Source: an uncultured Neisseria sp.
GTDB taxonomy: Bacteria > Pseudomonadota > Gammaproteobacteria > Burkholderiales > Neisseriaceae
NCBI GenBank assembly: GCA_937919795.1
Contig: CALFOA010000384.1
Location: 1 to 9,150, forward strand
Direction of reading: 5' to 3'
Length of the DNA: 9,150 nt
Part shown: positions 1 to 5,946 of the stretch, one piece after another
How positions within the stretch are numbered: position 1 is the stretch's first letter
How the letters are laid out: each line of letters starts with the position of its first letter
The notes under the pieces: generated by a model
Told to the model about the DNA's origin: nothing
Database searches by the model: none
What the model saw: the letters and a program-made list of their open reading frames with translations, nothing else
Position numbers and translations under genes: made by a program

Positions 1-15
1 GAAATCGGCTCGCTT

Positions 16-38
16 TCTGTCAGTAACATACTGACGGA
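16..38. other. Short hairpin downstream of the GlxA-type regulator
   Basis: A perfect 7-bp inverted repeat (GTCAGTA / TACTGAC, 19-25 and 29-35) encloses a 3-base loop. One T-G wobble and two further pairs extend it to 10 bp. It lies just past the stop codon of the minus-strand regulator, so it could contribute to its 3' end. There is no U-run on the minus-strand exit side, and on the plus strand it is followed only by a loose CTTATTT. Whether it is a terminator is uncertain. Confidence 0.3.
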
Positions 39-56
39 CTCGTCTTATTTCCCCAA

Positions 57-1034
57 CTATTCCCCGCTCCTAAACGTCTTGCGCCACGCATTCGGGCTGG
101 TGTGAAACTGGGCTTTAAACTGCTCGCGCAGGTTGCTTGCCGTGCCGAAGCCTGATTTTTCCGCAATGCGTTCTATACTGTCATCCGAATCCTGCAATAA
201 ATCCTGCGCTTGGCGCAAACGTTCTTGCAGCAGCCAATCGCCCAAAGTCAGCCCGGTGGCTTGTTTGAAATGGCGCGAGAATGTGCGTCGTGAAAGGTTG
301 AGGCGTTCCGCCAAATCGTCTAAGCGGTGGGTTTGGGCTAAATTTTCCCGCAAAAAATCCAATAGCGTATTGATTTTGCTGTCTCCCGTGCGCTCGGCAA
401 GCGGTTTGCGGATAAATTGTGCTTGCCCGCCTTCGCGGTGCGGCGGTGCAACCAGCAGCCTGGCCAAATCATTGGCAATATGGGCGCCGTAGATTTGCCG
501 TATCCAATACAGCAGGCAATCTAAGCCGCCGGACGCGCCTGCCGAGGTGAGGATATTGCCGGCCTCAATATACAGGCGGTTGTTGTCTAACAAGATATTG
601 GGAAAACGCTGCTTGAAATCATCTGCCGCCAGCCAATGGGTGGTAACGGTTTTGCCCTGCAAAATGCCCGCATAGGCCGCCACATAAGTGCCGTAGCATA
701 AAGCAATGATTTTTGCACCGCGGCCATTCGCCTGTTTTAAGGCATTCAGCAAATCTGCGTGCGGGATTTCGCCCATCTGCCAACCGGCAATCACCACGAC
801 TTCTGCTTGTTCGAACAACGATAAATCTCCCTGCACCGGAATGGTTGCGCCGAATTGCGTGCGTACATTTTCACCGTCTAGCGAACAAACGCTCAAATCA
901 AATAATGTTCGCCCTTGATATTCCGTTTGCAGCAAGGCAAATGGAATATTGAACACAAAATCATTGCAGGCGGGATGGGCGTAGAGCACCACTTTGGGCG
1001 GTTTCGGGGCGGTTTGGGCAGCGGTTGGCGGCAT
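57..1034 (-). CDS. GlxA-family transcriptional regulator (DJ-1/PfpI-like domain plus AraC helix-turn-helix)
   Basis: The 325-residue product has the usual two-part plan and length of GlxA/FtrA-type regulators. Residues about 13-195 form a DJ-1/PfpI (class I glutamine amidotransferase-like) fold, with a cysteine in the nucleophile-elbow region (C113, in ALCYGTY) and the typical TTHW at 131-134. Residues about 225-325 are an AraC-type DNA-binding domain with two helix-turn-helix units (LAERLNLSRRTFSRHFK at 241-257 and IAEKSGFGTASNLREQF at 290-306) and a family-typical end, SPNAWRKTFR. In this family the first domain usually senses a ligand rather than catalysing a reaction. The ATG at 1034 has AGGA motifs 3 and 9 bases upstream. 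The gene is divergent from the exported metallo-hydrolase at 1135, a plausible target along with its own promoter. The ligand cannot be told from sequence. Confidence 0.9.
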   Translation of the reverse strand: MPPTAAQTAPKPPKVVLYAHPACNDFVFNIPFALLQTEYQGRTLFDLSVCSLDGENVRTQFGATIPVQGDLSLFEQAEVVVIAGWQMGEIPHADLLNALKQANGRGAKIIALCYGTYVAAYAGILQGKTVTTHWLAADDFKQRFPNILLDNNRLYIEAGNILTSAGASGGLDCLLYWIRQIYGAHIANDLARLLVAPPHREGGQAQFIRKPLAERTGDSKINTLLDFLRENLAQTHRLDDLAERLNLSRRTFSRHFKQATGLTLGDWLLQERLRQAQDLLQDSDDSIERIAEKSGFGTASNLREQFKAQFHTSPNAWRKTFRSGE

Positions 1035-1057
1035 TTGTCCTAATCCTTGCGGTAATT

Positions 1058-1100
1058 GGCAATGTTGCCTATTTTAGAGGATGGCCAAGCATTTTAAAAT
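1058..1100. promoter_or_regulatory. Overlapping divergent promoter region with a small inverted repeat
   Basis: Two TAAAAT -10-like boxes face outward: plus strand 1095-1100 and minus strand 1076-1071. Each overlaps the weak -35-like box of the opposite promoter (plus TTTTAG 1072-1077; minus TTTTAA 1099-1094), both with 17-base spacers. Predicted leaders to the two ATGs are about 28-30 bases. The inverted repeat GGCAA-TG-TTGCC (1058-1069) sits near the predicted start of the regulator transcript, and ATTTTAAAAT (1091-1100) is a perfect palindrome. Both are operator candidates. The -35 boxes are poor, so this is a prediction from spacing and symmetry. Confidence 0.35.
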
Positions 1101-1134
1101 AGCCCTGTTTTCAATTAATACAGGAATGATTGTT

Positions 1135-1992
1135 ATGAACTTCAATAAATTAGCCGCTGCCGCCCTTGCCTTGAGCGTATCGGTATCCGCTTTTGCCGCA
1201 GACTCTTACCAACACATCCGCAATGCCACCGCCAAAGTGGAATATGCGGGGCAGACCTTTTTGGTTGACCCTTTCTTTGCCAAGAAAAACAGTATGGCGG
1301 GCTTTGCAGGCACGTTTAACAGCCACAAACGTATGCCTTTGGTGGATTTACCGCAGTCTACCCGGCAGATTTTGCAAGGTGTAGACGCGGTCATCGTTAC
1401 CCATACCCACGAAGACCATTGGGACGACGCAGCACAAAAAGCCATTCCCAAGCATTTGCCCGTTTTTGTACAACACGAAGCCGACGCCAAATTGATTCGC
1501 TCGCAAGGCTTTCAAAATGTGCAAGTGATTAACGGCAGCACAACATTCAAAGGCGTTACCCTGCACAAAACAGGTGGCGCACACGGTACGGCGGAAATGT
1601 ACGCCAATCCGCAATTGGCCGCTCTGCTGGGCGACGCGATGGGTGTAGTGTTCCAAAAAAGCGGACACAAAACCACTTATGTGATGGGCGATACGGTTTG
1701 GACGGCCGATGTGAATAAGGCGCTGAACAGCTATAAGCCTGATGTGTTGGTGATGAATACCGGCTATGCCCGTATCCAAGGTATGCCTGACAGCATTATT
1801 ATGGGGCAGTATGATGTATTGAAAGCCTACCAAGCCGCGCCGAAAGCCAAAATCATTACCGTGCATATGGATACGGTGAATCACGCCGCGGTTAGCCGTG
1901 CCGATATGCGCGCCTTTTTGAAAGGCGAAAACATCAAAGAAAACGAGCGCGTATTGGTGCCGAACGACGGCGAAGTGATTTCGCTGGATTAA
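1135..1992 (+). CDS. Exported metallo-beta-lactamase-fold hydrolase
   Basis: The 285-residue protein starts with a signal peptide (positively charged tip, hydrophobic core to about residue 19, SAFA-AD cleavage site near 21-22), so it is probably periplasmic. The metal-binding motif HTHEDHW (H90, H92, D94, H95) is intact. Further likely ligands are H150 (GGAHG), D186 (VMGDTVW) and H244 (TVHMD), giving the full set expected of an MBL-fold hydrolase of the UlaG/Lactamase_B_2-like branch. The substrate is unknown; nothing specifically marks a beta-lactamase. I chose the ATG at 1135 because AGGA lies 9 bases upstream and the signal peptide starts there. In-frame ATGs at 1081 and 1126 would add residues ahead of the signal peptide, and the first overlaps the predicted promoter. 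It is divergent from the GlxA-type regulator and ends in a DUS hairpin. Confidence 0.88.
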   Translation: MNFNKLAAAALALSVSVSAFAADSYQHIRNATAKVEYAGQTFLVDPFFAKKNSMAGFAGTFNSHKRMPLVDLPQSTRQILQGVDAVIVTHTHEDHWDDAAQKAIPKHLPVFVQHEADAKLIRSQGFQNVQVINGSTTFKGVTLHKTGGAHGTAEMYANPQLAALLGDAMGVVFQKSGHKTTYVMGDTVWTADVNKALNSYKPDVLVMNTGYARIQGMPDSIIMGQYDVLKAYQAAPKAKIITVHMDTVNHAAVSRADMRAFLKGENIKENERVLVPNDGEVISLD

Positions 1993-2004
1993 GTTGTCTT
2001 ATTA

Positions 2005-2044
2005 AAAATGCCTGTCTGAAAATAATCTTTCAGACAGGCATTTT
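2005..2044 (+). terminator. DUS inverted-pair terminator after the metallo-hydrolase gene
   Basis: A 17-bp perfect stem (2005-2021 with 2028-2044) has a 6-base loop (ATAATC). Each arm contains an exact 12-base uptake word (2009-2020 forward, 2029-2040 reverse). It lies 12 bases after the stop codon, and its A-rich and T-rich ends make it a good intrinsic terminator. In Neisseriaceae, inverted DUS pairs commonly double as terminators. Bases 2010-2044 are identical to 3803-3837. Confidence 0.85.
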
Positions 2045-2058
2045 GTATCATGTTATGC

Positions 2059-2087
2059 TTATTTTCTTACCGGCGAACGTTTATAGT
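2059..2087 (+). promoter_or_regulatory. Possible promoter for the dinB-like/esterase operon
   Basis: TATAGT (2082-2087) is a good -10 match 23 bases upstream of the start codon. The -35 candidate at the right spacing, TTATTT (2059-2064, 17-base spacer), is weak. It is placed between the preceding terminator and the ribosome binding site AGGAG at 2100-2104. Confidence 0.35.
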
Positions 2088-2110
2088 TTCATTCATCCTA
2101 GGAGAATACT

Positions 2111-2641
2111 ATGTCTAAAGCTCATCTCGAAATGTTGCTGGATAGCGCCCGTCGCCCGCAGGAGCGGCTGTTGCGGGTGATGGATGGCTTGAGTATCGAC
2201 CAGCTTAATGCGCTGCCTGAGGCTCACATTGCGCCTACGATCAAAAGTATCGGCTGGCTGGTTTGGCATACGGCACGTGAGCAGGATTTGCAAATTGCCG
2301 ATCTAGCCGGCACCCAAGCGCTTTGGGTGCGCGATGGCTGGAACCAGCGTTTTGCTTTCGATTTGCCCGATGATACCGCAGATTGGAAGCATACCCCGGA
2401 GGAGGCGGCAAAAGTGATGATCCGCGACGCGGCATTGCTGCAAGACTATCTCGCCGCGTCCACCCAAGCAGTGATCGATTATCTGCAACAACTGCCGCCG
2501 AATGATTTGGATGAAGTCATCGACCACCATTGGAATCCACCCGTTACCCGCGCCGTGCGCCTGGTTTCCATCATTGACGACGCTGCCATGCACTCCGGCC
2601 AGGCGGTTTATGTGCGCCGTTTACTCGGTATGGCGGATTGA
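2111..2641 (+). CDS. DinB-family (DinB/YfiT-like four-helix) putative metalloenzyme
   Basis: The 176-residue, mostly helical protein matches the DinB/DUF664 superfamily pattern. An N-terminal helix carries ARRPQERLL, then SIGWLVWHTAREQD places H53 on the second helix, and a C-terminal helix carries DDAAMHSGQAVYVRRLLG with H161. With H139 or H140 (IDHHW) these give the three-histidine metal site known for the superfamily. Members include damage-inducible proteins of unknown role and thiol-dependent S-transferases, and the exact reaction cannot be read from sequence. AGGAG ends 6 bases before the ATG. The esterase gene starts 36 bases after the stop codon, with no terminator between, so the two are probably co-transcribed. 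Confidence 0.8.
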   Translation: MSKAHLEMLLDSARRPQERLLRVMDGLSIDQLNALPEAHIAPTIKSIGWLVWHTAREQDLQIADLAGTQALWVRDGWNQRFAFDLPDDTADWKHTPEEAAKVMIRDAALLQDYLAASTQAVIDYLQQLPPNDLDEVIDHHWNPPVTRAVRLVSIIDDAAMHSGQAVYVRRLLGMAD

Positions 2642-2677
2642 GACGAAATTCCATCAATTTTTTAATCAGGAAACCAG

Positions 2678-3712
2678 ATGAAATTAAAATCGATTGCCTT
2701 GGGCTTTGTTCTTGCCCTTTCATTTGCCTCGGCGGCAGCCGAAACCCCGCGCAGCGCCACCCAGTTGGCAGCCGAATATCGGGATCTGAACCTGCTCAGC
2801 GCCATGCAGATGGATCCGAAATTGATGAACAGCAAAGCAGGTTTGGCTCAAATCAATGCCGCGTTTACCAAAATGGCGGATGAATCGCCGGTTCAGCCCG
2901 ATGCGAAATTCACCGTACCGGCAAAAGGCAGCCAACCGGCGGTGGATCTTTATATATTCCGCCCCGATAACGCCAAAAAGGCCAAATTACCGGTGGTGTA
3001 TTTTATGCACGGCGGTGGTTATCTATTCGGCAATGCCCGCCAGAACAACGCAGCATTATTAGAATTGGCCAACCTCAATCAAGTGGCGGTGGTCAGCGTG
3101 GAATACCGTTTGGCAAGCCAAGCGCCGTTTCCTGCGGATATTGACGACGCTTATCACGGCCTGTCTTATCTGCTGAACCATGCCGATCAATTCAATATCC
3201 ATGCAGACAAAGCGGTGATAATGGGCGAGAGCGCCGGCGGCGGCTTAGCGGCGCGCTTGGCTTTGAAAGTGCGTGATCGCGGTGAATTGAAAGTGAAAGG
3301 GCAGGTGCTGATTTACCCGATGCTCGACTACCGTACCGGCACCCAAAAATCACCATACCGCAGCCTGAACACCGGCGAATTTGTATGGACGCCTGAATTC
3401 AACCGCATAGGCTGGAGCATGCTCAAGGGCGGCAAAAACATCGCCGCCAAAGATATGCCTTACTACTCGGCCGCCACCGCCAAAAATCTGGCAGGCTTGC
3501 CGCGCACTTATATGATGGTGGGCGATTTGGATTTGTTTGTGAATGAGGATGTGGATTACGCCAACCGCTTGGTGCAGGCTGGTGTGAAAACCGATTTCCA
3601 GCTGATTTCAGGTGTGTATCACGCCTTTGAAATGCTTAACCCCAACAGCCCGCAAACCAAAGCCTACAAAGCGGCTAGAACGGATGCGATTAACCGCATG
3701 TTGAATGAGTAA
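2678..3712 (+). CDS. Exported alpha/beta-hydrolase, HSL-type esterase/lipase
   Basis: The 344-residue protein has a signal peptide (KLK tip, hydrophobic core to about residue 20, ASAAA-ETP cleavage site). The alpha/beta-hydrolase fold is of the hormone-sensitive-lipase (GDXG) type. HGGGY at 111-115 forms the oxyanion hole, GESAGG at 183-188 carries nucleophile S185, the acid is probably D285 (GDLDLF), and the catalytic histidine is H315 (VYHAFE). All catalytic parts are present. The family hydrolyses carboxylic esters, usually of short acyl chains; the natural substrate is unknown. AGGA is 6 bases before the ATG. It is the second gene of a likely operon with the DinB-family gene and ends before a DUS terminator. 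About 90 bases between the stop codon and that terminator hold nothing recognisable. Confidence 0.9.
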   Translation: MKLKSIALGFVLALSFASAAAETPRSATQLAAEYRDLNLLSAMQMDPKLMNSKAGLAQINAAFTKMADESPVQPDAKFTVPAKGSQPAVDLYIFRPDNAKKAKLPVVYFMHGGGYLFGNARQNNAALLELANLNQVAVVSVEYRLASQAPFPADIDDAYHGLSYLLNHADQFNIHADKAVIMGESAGGGLAARLALKVRDRGELKVKGQVLIYPMLDYRTGTQKSPYRSLNTGEFVWTPEFNRIGWSMLKGGKNIAAKDMPYYSAATAKNLAGLPRTYMMVGDLDLFVNEDVDYANRLVQAGVKTDFQLISGVYHAFEMLNPNSPQTKAYKAARTDAINRMLNE

Positions 3713-3802
3713 TCATTCAGTTCAGTAATAAAGCTGGCTGTATTGGTGAGGGTCGGTTACGGCATCGACAGTACAGTTTTTATTGAAGAAAATCCCTATA
3801 AG

Positions 3803-3839
3803 GCCTGTCTGAAAATAATCTTTCAGACAGGCATTTTTT
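3803..3839 (+). terminator. DUS inverted-pair terminator after the esterase gene
   Basis: A 12-bp perfect stem (3803-3814 with 3821-3832) has loop ATAATC and is followed by ATTTTTT. The reverse arm is an exact uptake word (3822-3833). The forward arm (3802-3813) has G in place of the first T, the only imperfect copy in the window. The T-run is on the plus-strand side, so it mainly serves the esterase operon. The convergent DUF1349 gene ends 18 bases further on. Confidence 0.85.
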
Positions 3840-3856
3840 GATGCCCAAACCATCCA

Positions 3857-4441
3857 TTACTGATGTTCCTGCCACACACATTCACCCAGTTGAAACTCAC
3901 TAAACACGGCTTCAAAAGATGAATTTTCGGGGCTGCAAGCATAGAGACCGAAATGAATGGTGGCGTCTGCGCCCTCGAGATGGCAAATCCGCATTTGATG
4001 GAAATCCTTGCCGTTTAAGCTGTATTCCAAGCGGAAATCCGAGCCGCGTCGGCTTAGGCGGTACCACATTTCAGTAATGTCGCTGGCAATGTCGGTGGTT
4101 GCCCAATCGGAATAGCCGCGGTTGGTGACCACGCTGCCCAAGCGTTGGAAACCTGCGGGTTCAAATTCCACCGAGGCTTTCAGCCAATGATGGCTGTCGT
4201 TGTAAACCACTATGCCGCATTGATCGAAGCGTTGCTTGCTGTGAAATTCCGTTTTTACCGTAAACGAAAAATAGGCGCTATCGGTGGCCATTTGCAGCAT
4301 GGGGGCGTTGTCGTTTTGAAAGCCGTAATAAGTGCGCTGCCACAAATCGGTATTCGGTTCGGTGATGATGCTGATGCGCTCGGGCTGGATGTCATACTGT
4401 TTGGGCGGGTTTAACCAGTTTAAGCGGGATAAATCGAACAT
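3857..4441 (-). CDS. DUF1349 (concanavalin A-like) protein
   Basis: The 194-residue soluble protein has no signal peptide. The sequence pattern is that of DUF1349 proteins (COG3506, concanavalin A-like fold): WQRTYYGF near residue 34, an alternating-strand core with FDQCGIVVYNDSHHWLKASVE at about 71-91, WYRLSRRGSDFRLEYSLNGKDF near 126-147, and a final strand IHFGLYACSP with SFEAVFSEFQ. These beta-sandwich proteins are widespread in bacteria and fungi, and their biochemical role is not established. The ATG at 4441 has AAGGAA 5 bases upstream. A DUS hairpin separates it from the upstream minus-strand gene, so it probably has its own promoter in the short gap. I assign it by fold family only. 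Confidence 0.75.
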   Translation of the reverse strand: MFDLSRLNWLNPPKQYDIQPERISIITEPNTDLWQRTYYGFQNDNAPMLQMATDSAYFSFTVKTEFHSKQRFDQCGIVVYNDSHHWLKASVEFEPAGFQRLGSVVTNRGYSDWATTDIASDITEMWYRLSRRGSDFRLEYSLNGKDFHQMRICHLEGADATIHFGLYACSPENSSFEAVFSEFQLGECVWQEHQ

Positions 4442-4474
4442 GGGGGTTCCTTAAACATGGGGTGGCTGGGCGGG

Positions 4475-4525
4475 AATGCCTGTCTGAAAATGTTGGCAAA
4501 GCTAAAATGCTTTCAGACAGGCATT
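4475..4525 (-). terminator. DUS inverted-pair hairpin after the MmcQ/YjbR-like gene
   Basis: A 15-bp perfect stem (4475-4489 with 4511-4525) carries exact uptake words in both arms (4477-4488 and 4512-4523). Its loop of 21 bases is unusually long compared with the other pairs. It begins 8 bases past the stop codon of the 4895-4533 gene and lies upstream of the DUF1349 gene, so a 3'-end role for the former is likely. There is no U-run on the minus-strand side, so termination may be partial. Confidence 0.6.
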
Positions 4526-4532
4526 TTAACGT

Positions 4533-4895
4533 TTATTTCACCGTTAAATCATAACTCCAATCCAAAAAACGGATAAGGTCGTCAAACGGGAAGCCGTTGT
4601 CCAGTACGATGGTCATCCAGTGGGTTTTATTCATGTGGTAGGCGGGCAATACGTTTGGCTCCTGCCGCATCACGCCCACCATCTCGGGCGTGCATTTCAC
4701 GTTCAGGAAATCGGTGCTGCCGCCGCCCTCCAAACCGAGTTTGGCTCGCTCGATATGGCCAATCAGGGCAAACCATTTGCCTTTGGCCTGATGATGGCGC
4801 AAAACGGCGTAGCTGGGAAATTTCTGCCATAAATATTCGGGGGTAACGCCGTATCGATGGGCGGCATAGTCGAAAATGGCTTGGCGTTGGCTCAT
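4533..4895 (-). CDS. MmcQ/YjbR-family protein
   Basis: The 120-residue protein spans a typical MmcQ/YjbR domain: N-terminal helix (RQAIFDYAAHRYGVTPEYLW), then FPSYAVLRH, KWFALIGHI, FLNVKCTPEM and a C-terminal MNKTHWMTIVLD followed by a helix with IRFLDWSYDL. The fold resembles CyaY and is often annotated as DNA-binding, but its cellular role is unproven. I place the start at the ATG at 4895, which has AGGAG 9 bases upstream. A longer reading from 4967 would use a non-ATG codon and translate through a DUS, so it is rejected. It lies 65 bases downstream of truC on the same strand and may be read through from it. Confidence 0.85.
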   Translation of the reverse strand: MSQRQAIFDYAAHRYGVTPEYLWQKFPSYAVLRHHQAKGKWFALIGHIERAKLGLEGGGSTDFLNVKCTPEMVGVMRQEPNVLPAYHMNKTHWMTIVLDNGFPFDDLIRFLDWSYDLTVK

Positions 4896-4938
4896 GCGCG
4901 ATTTCTCCTGAGGGTAGATGAGCAAGCAGGGGCAGTTT

Positions 4939-4950
4939 TTCAGACAGGCA
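4939..4950. other. Single DNA uptake sequence (DUS)
   Basis: An exact unpaired copy, TTCAGACAGGCA on the plus strand, lies in the 65-base gap between truC and the MmcQ/YjbR-like gene. With no inverted partner it cannot form the hairpin seen elsewhere, so it is expected to act only in DNA uptake. Confidence 0.85.
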
Positions 4951-4960
4951 TTTAACTGTA

Positions 4961-5701
4961 TTAGCAATCGTTTTTCGTCTCAATTTCCGACCAATCAAAT
5001 GCCGCCGTTACCCGCTGCCAAGCATCATCCGGTTCGGCAACGGCGTGGACGAGTTGGCCGCTAGCCGGGCTGATAAAGCTTAAACTGCGGGCGTGCAACA
5101 GCAGGCGATTGTTGCCGCAGAAGGCGGTGACGGCATGGTTTTGCGCCAAATCGCCGTGGCTGGTGTCGCCGACGATGGGGTGGAAAATATGTTTTAAATG
5201 ACGGCGGATTTGATGTTTGCGGCCGGTATGCGGCGTGATTTCCAACCACGAATAGCGCGAAGTGGCGTGCCGCGCTTGGGTCACAAACGGCAATTCGGCG
5301 CGCGCCAGCGTGCGGTAGTCGGTGATGGCGGCTTGGGCGGCTTTGTCGGGGTCGGCCAGCGCATCGGAGAGCGGGTCGAGCTGTTCTTTTAAAGGATAGT
5401 CGATGCGGCCTGAATCATCGGTCCAGCCGCGCACGATGGCCCAATACGTTTTCCCGACTTCGCGTGCTTCAAACTGCTGCGCCAGCTCGCGGGCGGTGGC
5501 GGCGTCGAAGGCAAACAGCATCACGCCGGAGGTAGGGCGGTCGAGGCGGTGCACCGGAAACACATGGCGGCCGATTTGGTCGCGCACGGTTTGCATCAGA
5601 AACACGGTTTCGTGGCGGTCGATGGCGCTGCGGTGCACCAGCATACCGGCAGGCTTGCACACGGCGATGCAGGCGGCATCTTGGTAGAGGATGGGAATCA
5701 T
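4961..5701 (-). CDS. truC: tRNA pseudouridine(65) synthase TruC
   Basis: The 246-residue protein closely follows remembered E. coli TruC, an RluA-type pseudouridine synthase that isomerises U65 in certain tRNAs. Matching blocks run in order: ILYQD near the start, KPAGMLVHRS, MQTVRDQIG, the catalytic HRLDRPTSG (aspartate D54), AIVRGW, then TGRKHQIRRHLKH and HPIVGD-SHGDLAQN, and LLLHA. The start is uncertain. An upstream TTG at 5722 would add 7 residues, but the E. coli protein begins with the equivalent of the ATG at 5701. Neither start has a clear Shine-Dalgarno sequence. No S4 domain is seen, as expected for TruC. It is divergent from the YahK-like reductase and possibly co-transcribed with the MmcQ/YjbR-like gene. 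Confidence 0.92.
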   Translation of the reverse strand: MIPILYQDAACIAVCKPAGMLVHRSAIDRHETVFLMQTVRDQIGRHVFPVHRLDRPTSGVMLFAFDAATARELAQQFEAREVGKTYWAIVRGWTDDSGRIDYPLKEQLDPLSDALADPDKAAQAAITDYRTLARAELPFVTQARHATSRYSWLEITPHTGRKHQIRRHLKHIFHPIVGDTSHGDLAQNHAVTAFCGNNRLLLHARSLSFISPASGQLVHAVAEPDDAWQRVTAAFDWSEIETKNDC

Positions 5702-5730
5702 GGAATGGTTGGGTGCGGGCAAGTAGTTTT

Positions 5731-5747
5731 TTCAGACAGGCATTGTA
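5731..5747 (-). promoter_or_regulatory. Single DUS and possible -10 box upstream of truC
   Basis: An exact, unpaired uptake word (plus-strand TTCAGACAGGCA, 5731-5742) directly abuts TACAAT on the minus strand (5747-5742), a good -10 match. No convincing -35 is seen at 16-18 bases. If the -10 is used, the transcript would start within the DUS, about 30 bases before the truC ATG. Confidence 0.4.
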
Positions 5748-5792
5748 CGCGCAAAGTGCTGGAAGTGAGCGTATGCCGTTTTGCTTTTTTTA

Positions 5793-5849
5793 CATAAAGC
5801 AGGCAGGCGGCTGATGACGTGGCTTTGCGGATGGCCTGCCCGTTTTATG
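5793..5849 (+). promoter_or_regulatory. Long imperfect hairpin upstream of the YahK-like gene
   Basis: Bases 5793-5808 pair with 5834-5849 over 16 positions, with one G-T wobble and one A-C mismatch. The inner 7 bp are GC-rich and perfect (GGCAGGC / GCCTGCC), and the loop is 25 bases. The hairpin lies between truC (minus) and the reductase gene (plus), ahead of the predicted reductase promoter. It could be an operator or a structural element. It is not a classical terminator because no U-run follows it on either strand. Confidence 0.45.
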
Positions 5850-5913
5850 CGTCTGCTTCAGGTTTCTCTGCTGGGCTAAAGGGTATATAGTAAAAAAGCT
5901 AGGCAGCTGATGA
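5805..5913 (+). repeat. 13-base direct repeat in the region upstream of the YahK-like gene
   Basis: AGGCGGCTGATGA (5805-5817) recurs as AGGCAGCTGATGA (5901-5913), 12 of 13 identical, with copy starts 96 bases apart. The first copy overlaps the long hairpin. The second lies just downstream of the predicted -10 and within a small hairpin (GGCAG 5902-5906 / CTGCC 5916-5920). Two spaced copies around a promoter suggest regulator binding sites or a local duplication. Confidence 0.45.
5863..5891 (+). promoter_or_regulatory. Possible promoter of the YahK-like gene
   Basis: TATAGT (5886-5891) is a good -10 match. At a 17-base spacer the -35 position reads TTTCTC (5863-5868), which is poor, so an activator may be needed. 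The predicted leader is about 50 bases and contains the second copy of the direct repeat. The ribosome binding site AGGAG (5934-5938) is 8 bases before the ATG. Confidence 0.35.
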
Positions 5914-5946
5914 GACTGCCATCACCTCAAAACAGGAGACAAAAAC

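Noticed and set aside
1348..1884. Long open frame (178 residues) on the minus strand inside the MBL gene
   Set aside because: It is antisense to a gene with an intact catalytic motif and signal peptide. Its translation is histidine-rich and low-complexity, with no recognisable domain.
4896..4967. Upstream extension of the MmcQ/YjbR-like ORF
   Set aside because: It would use a non-ATG start overlapping the truC stop codon and read through a DUS. The ATG at 4895 has its own AGGAG.
5793..5849. Riboswitch upstream of the YahK-like gene
   Set aside because: The structure lies upstream of the best promoter match, so it would not be in the transcript. It shows no known aptamer core that I recognise.
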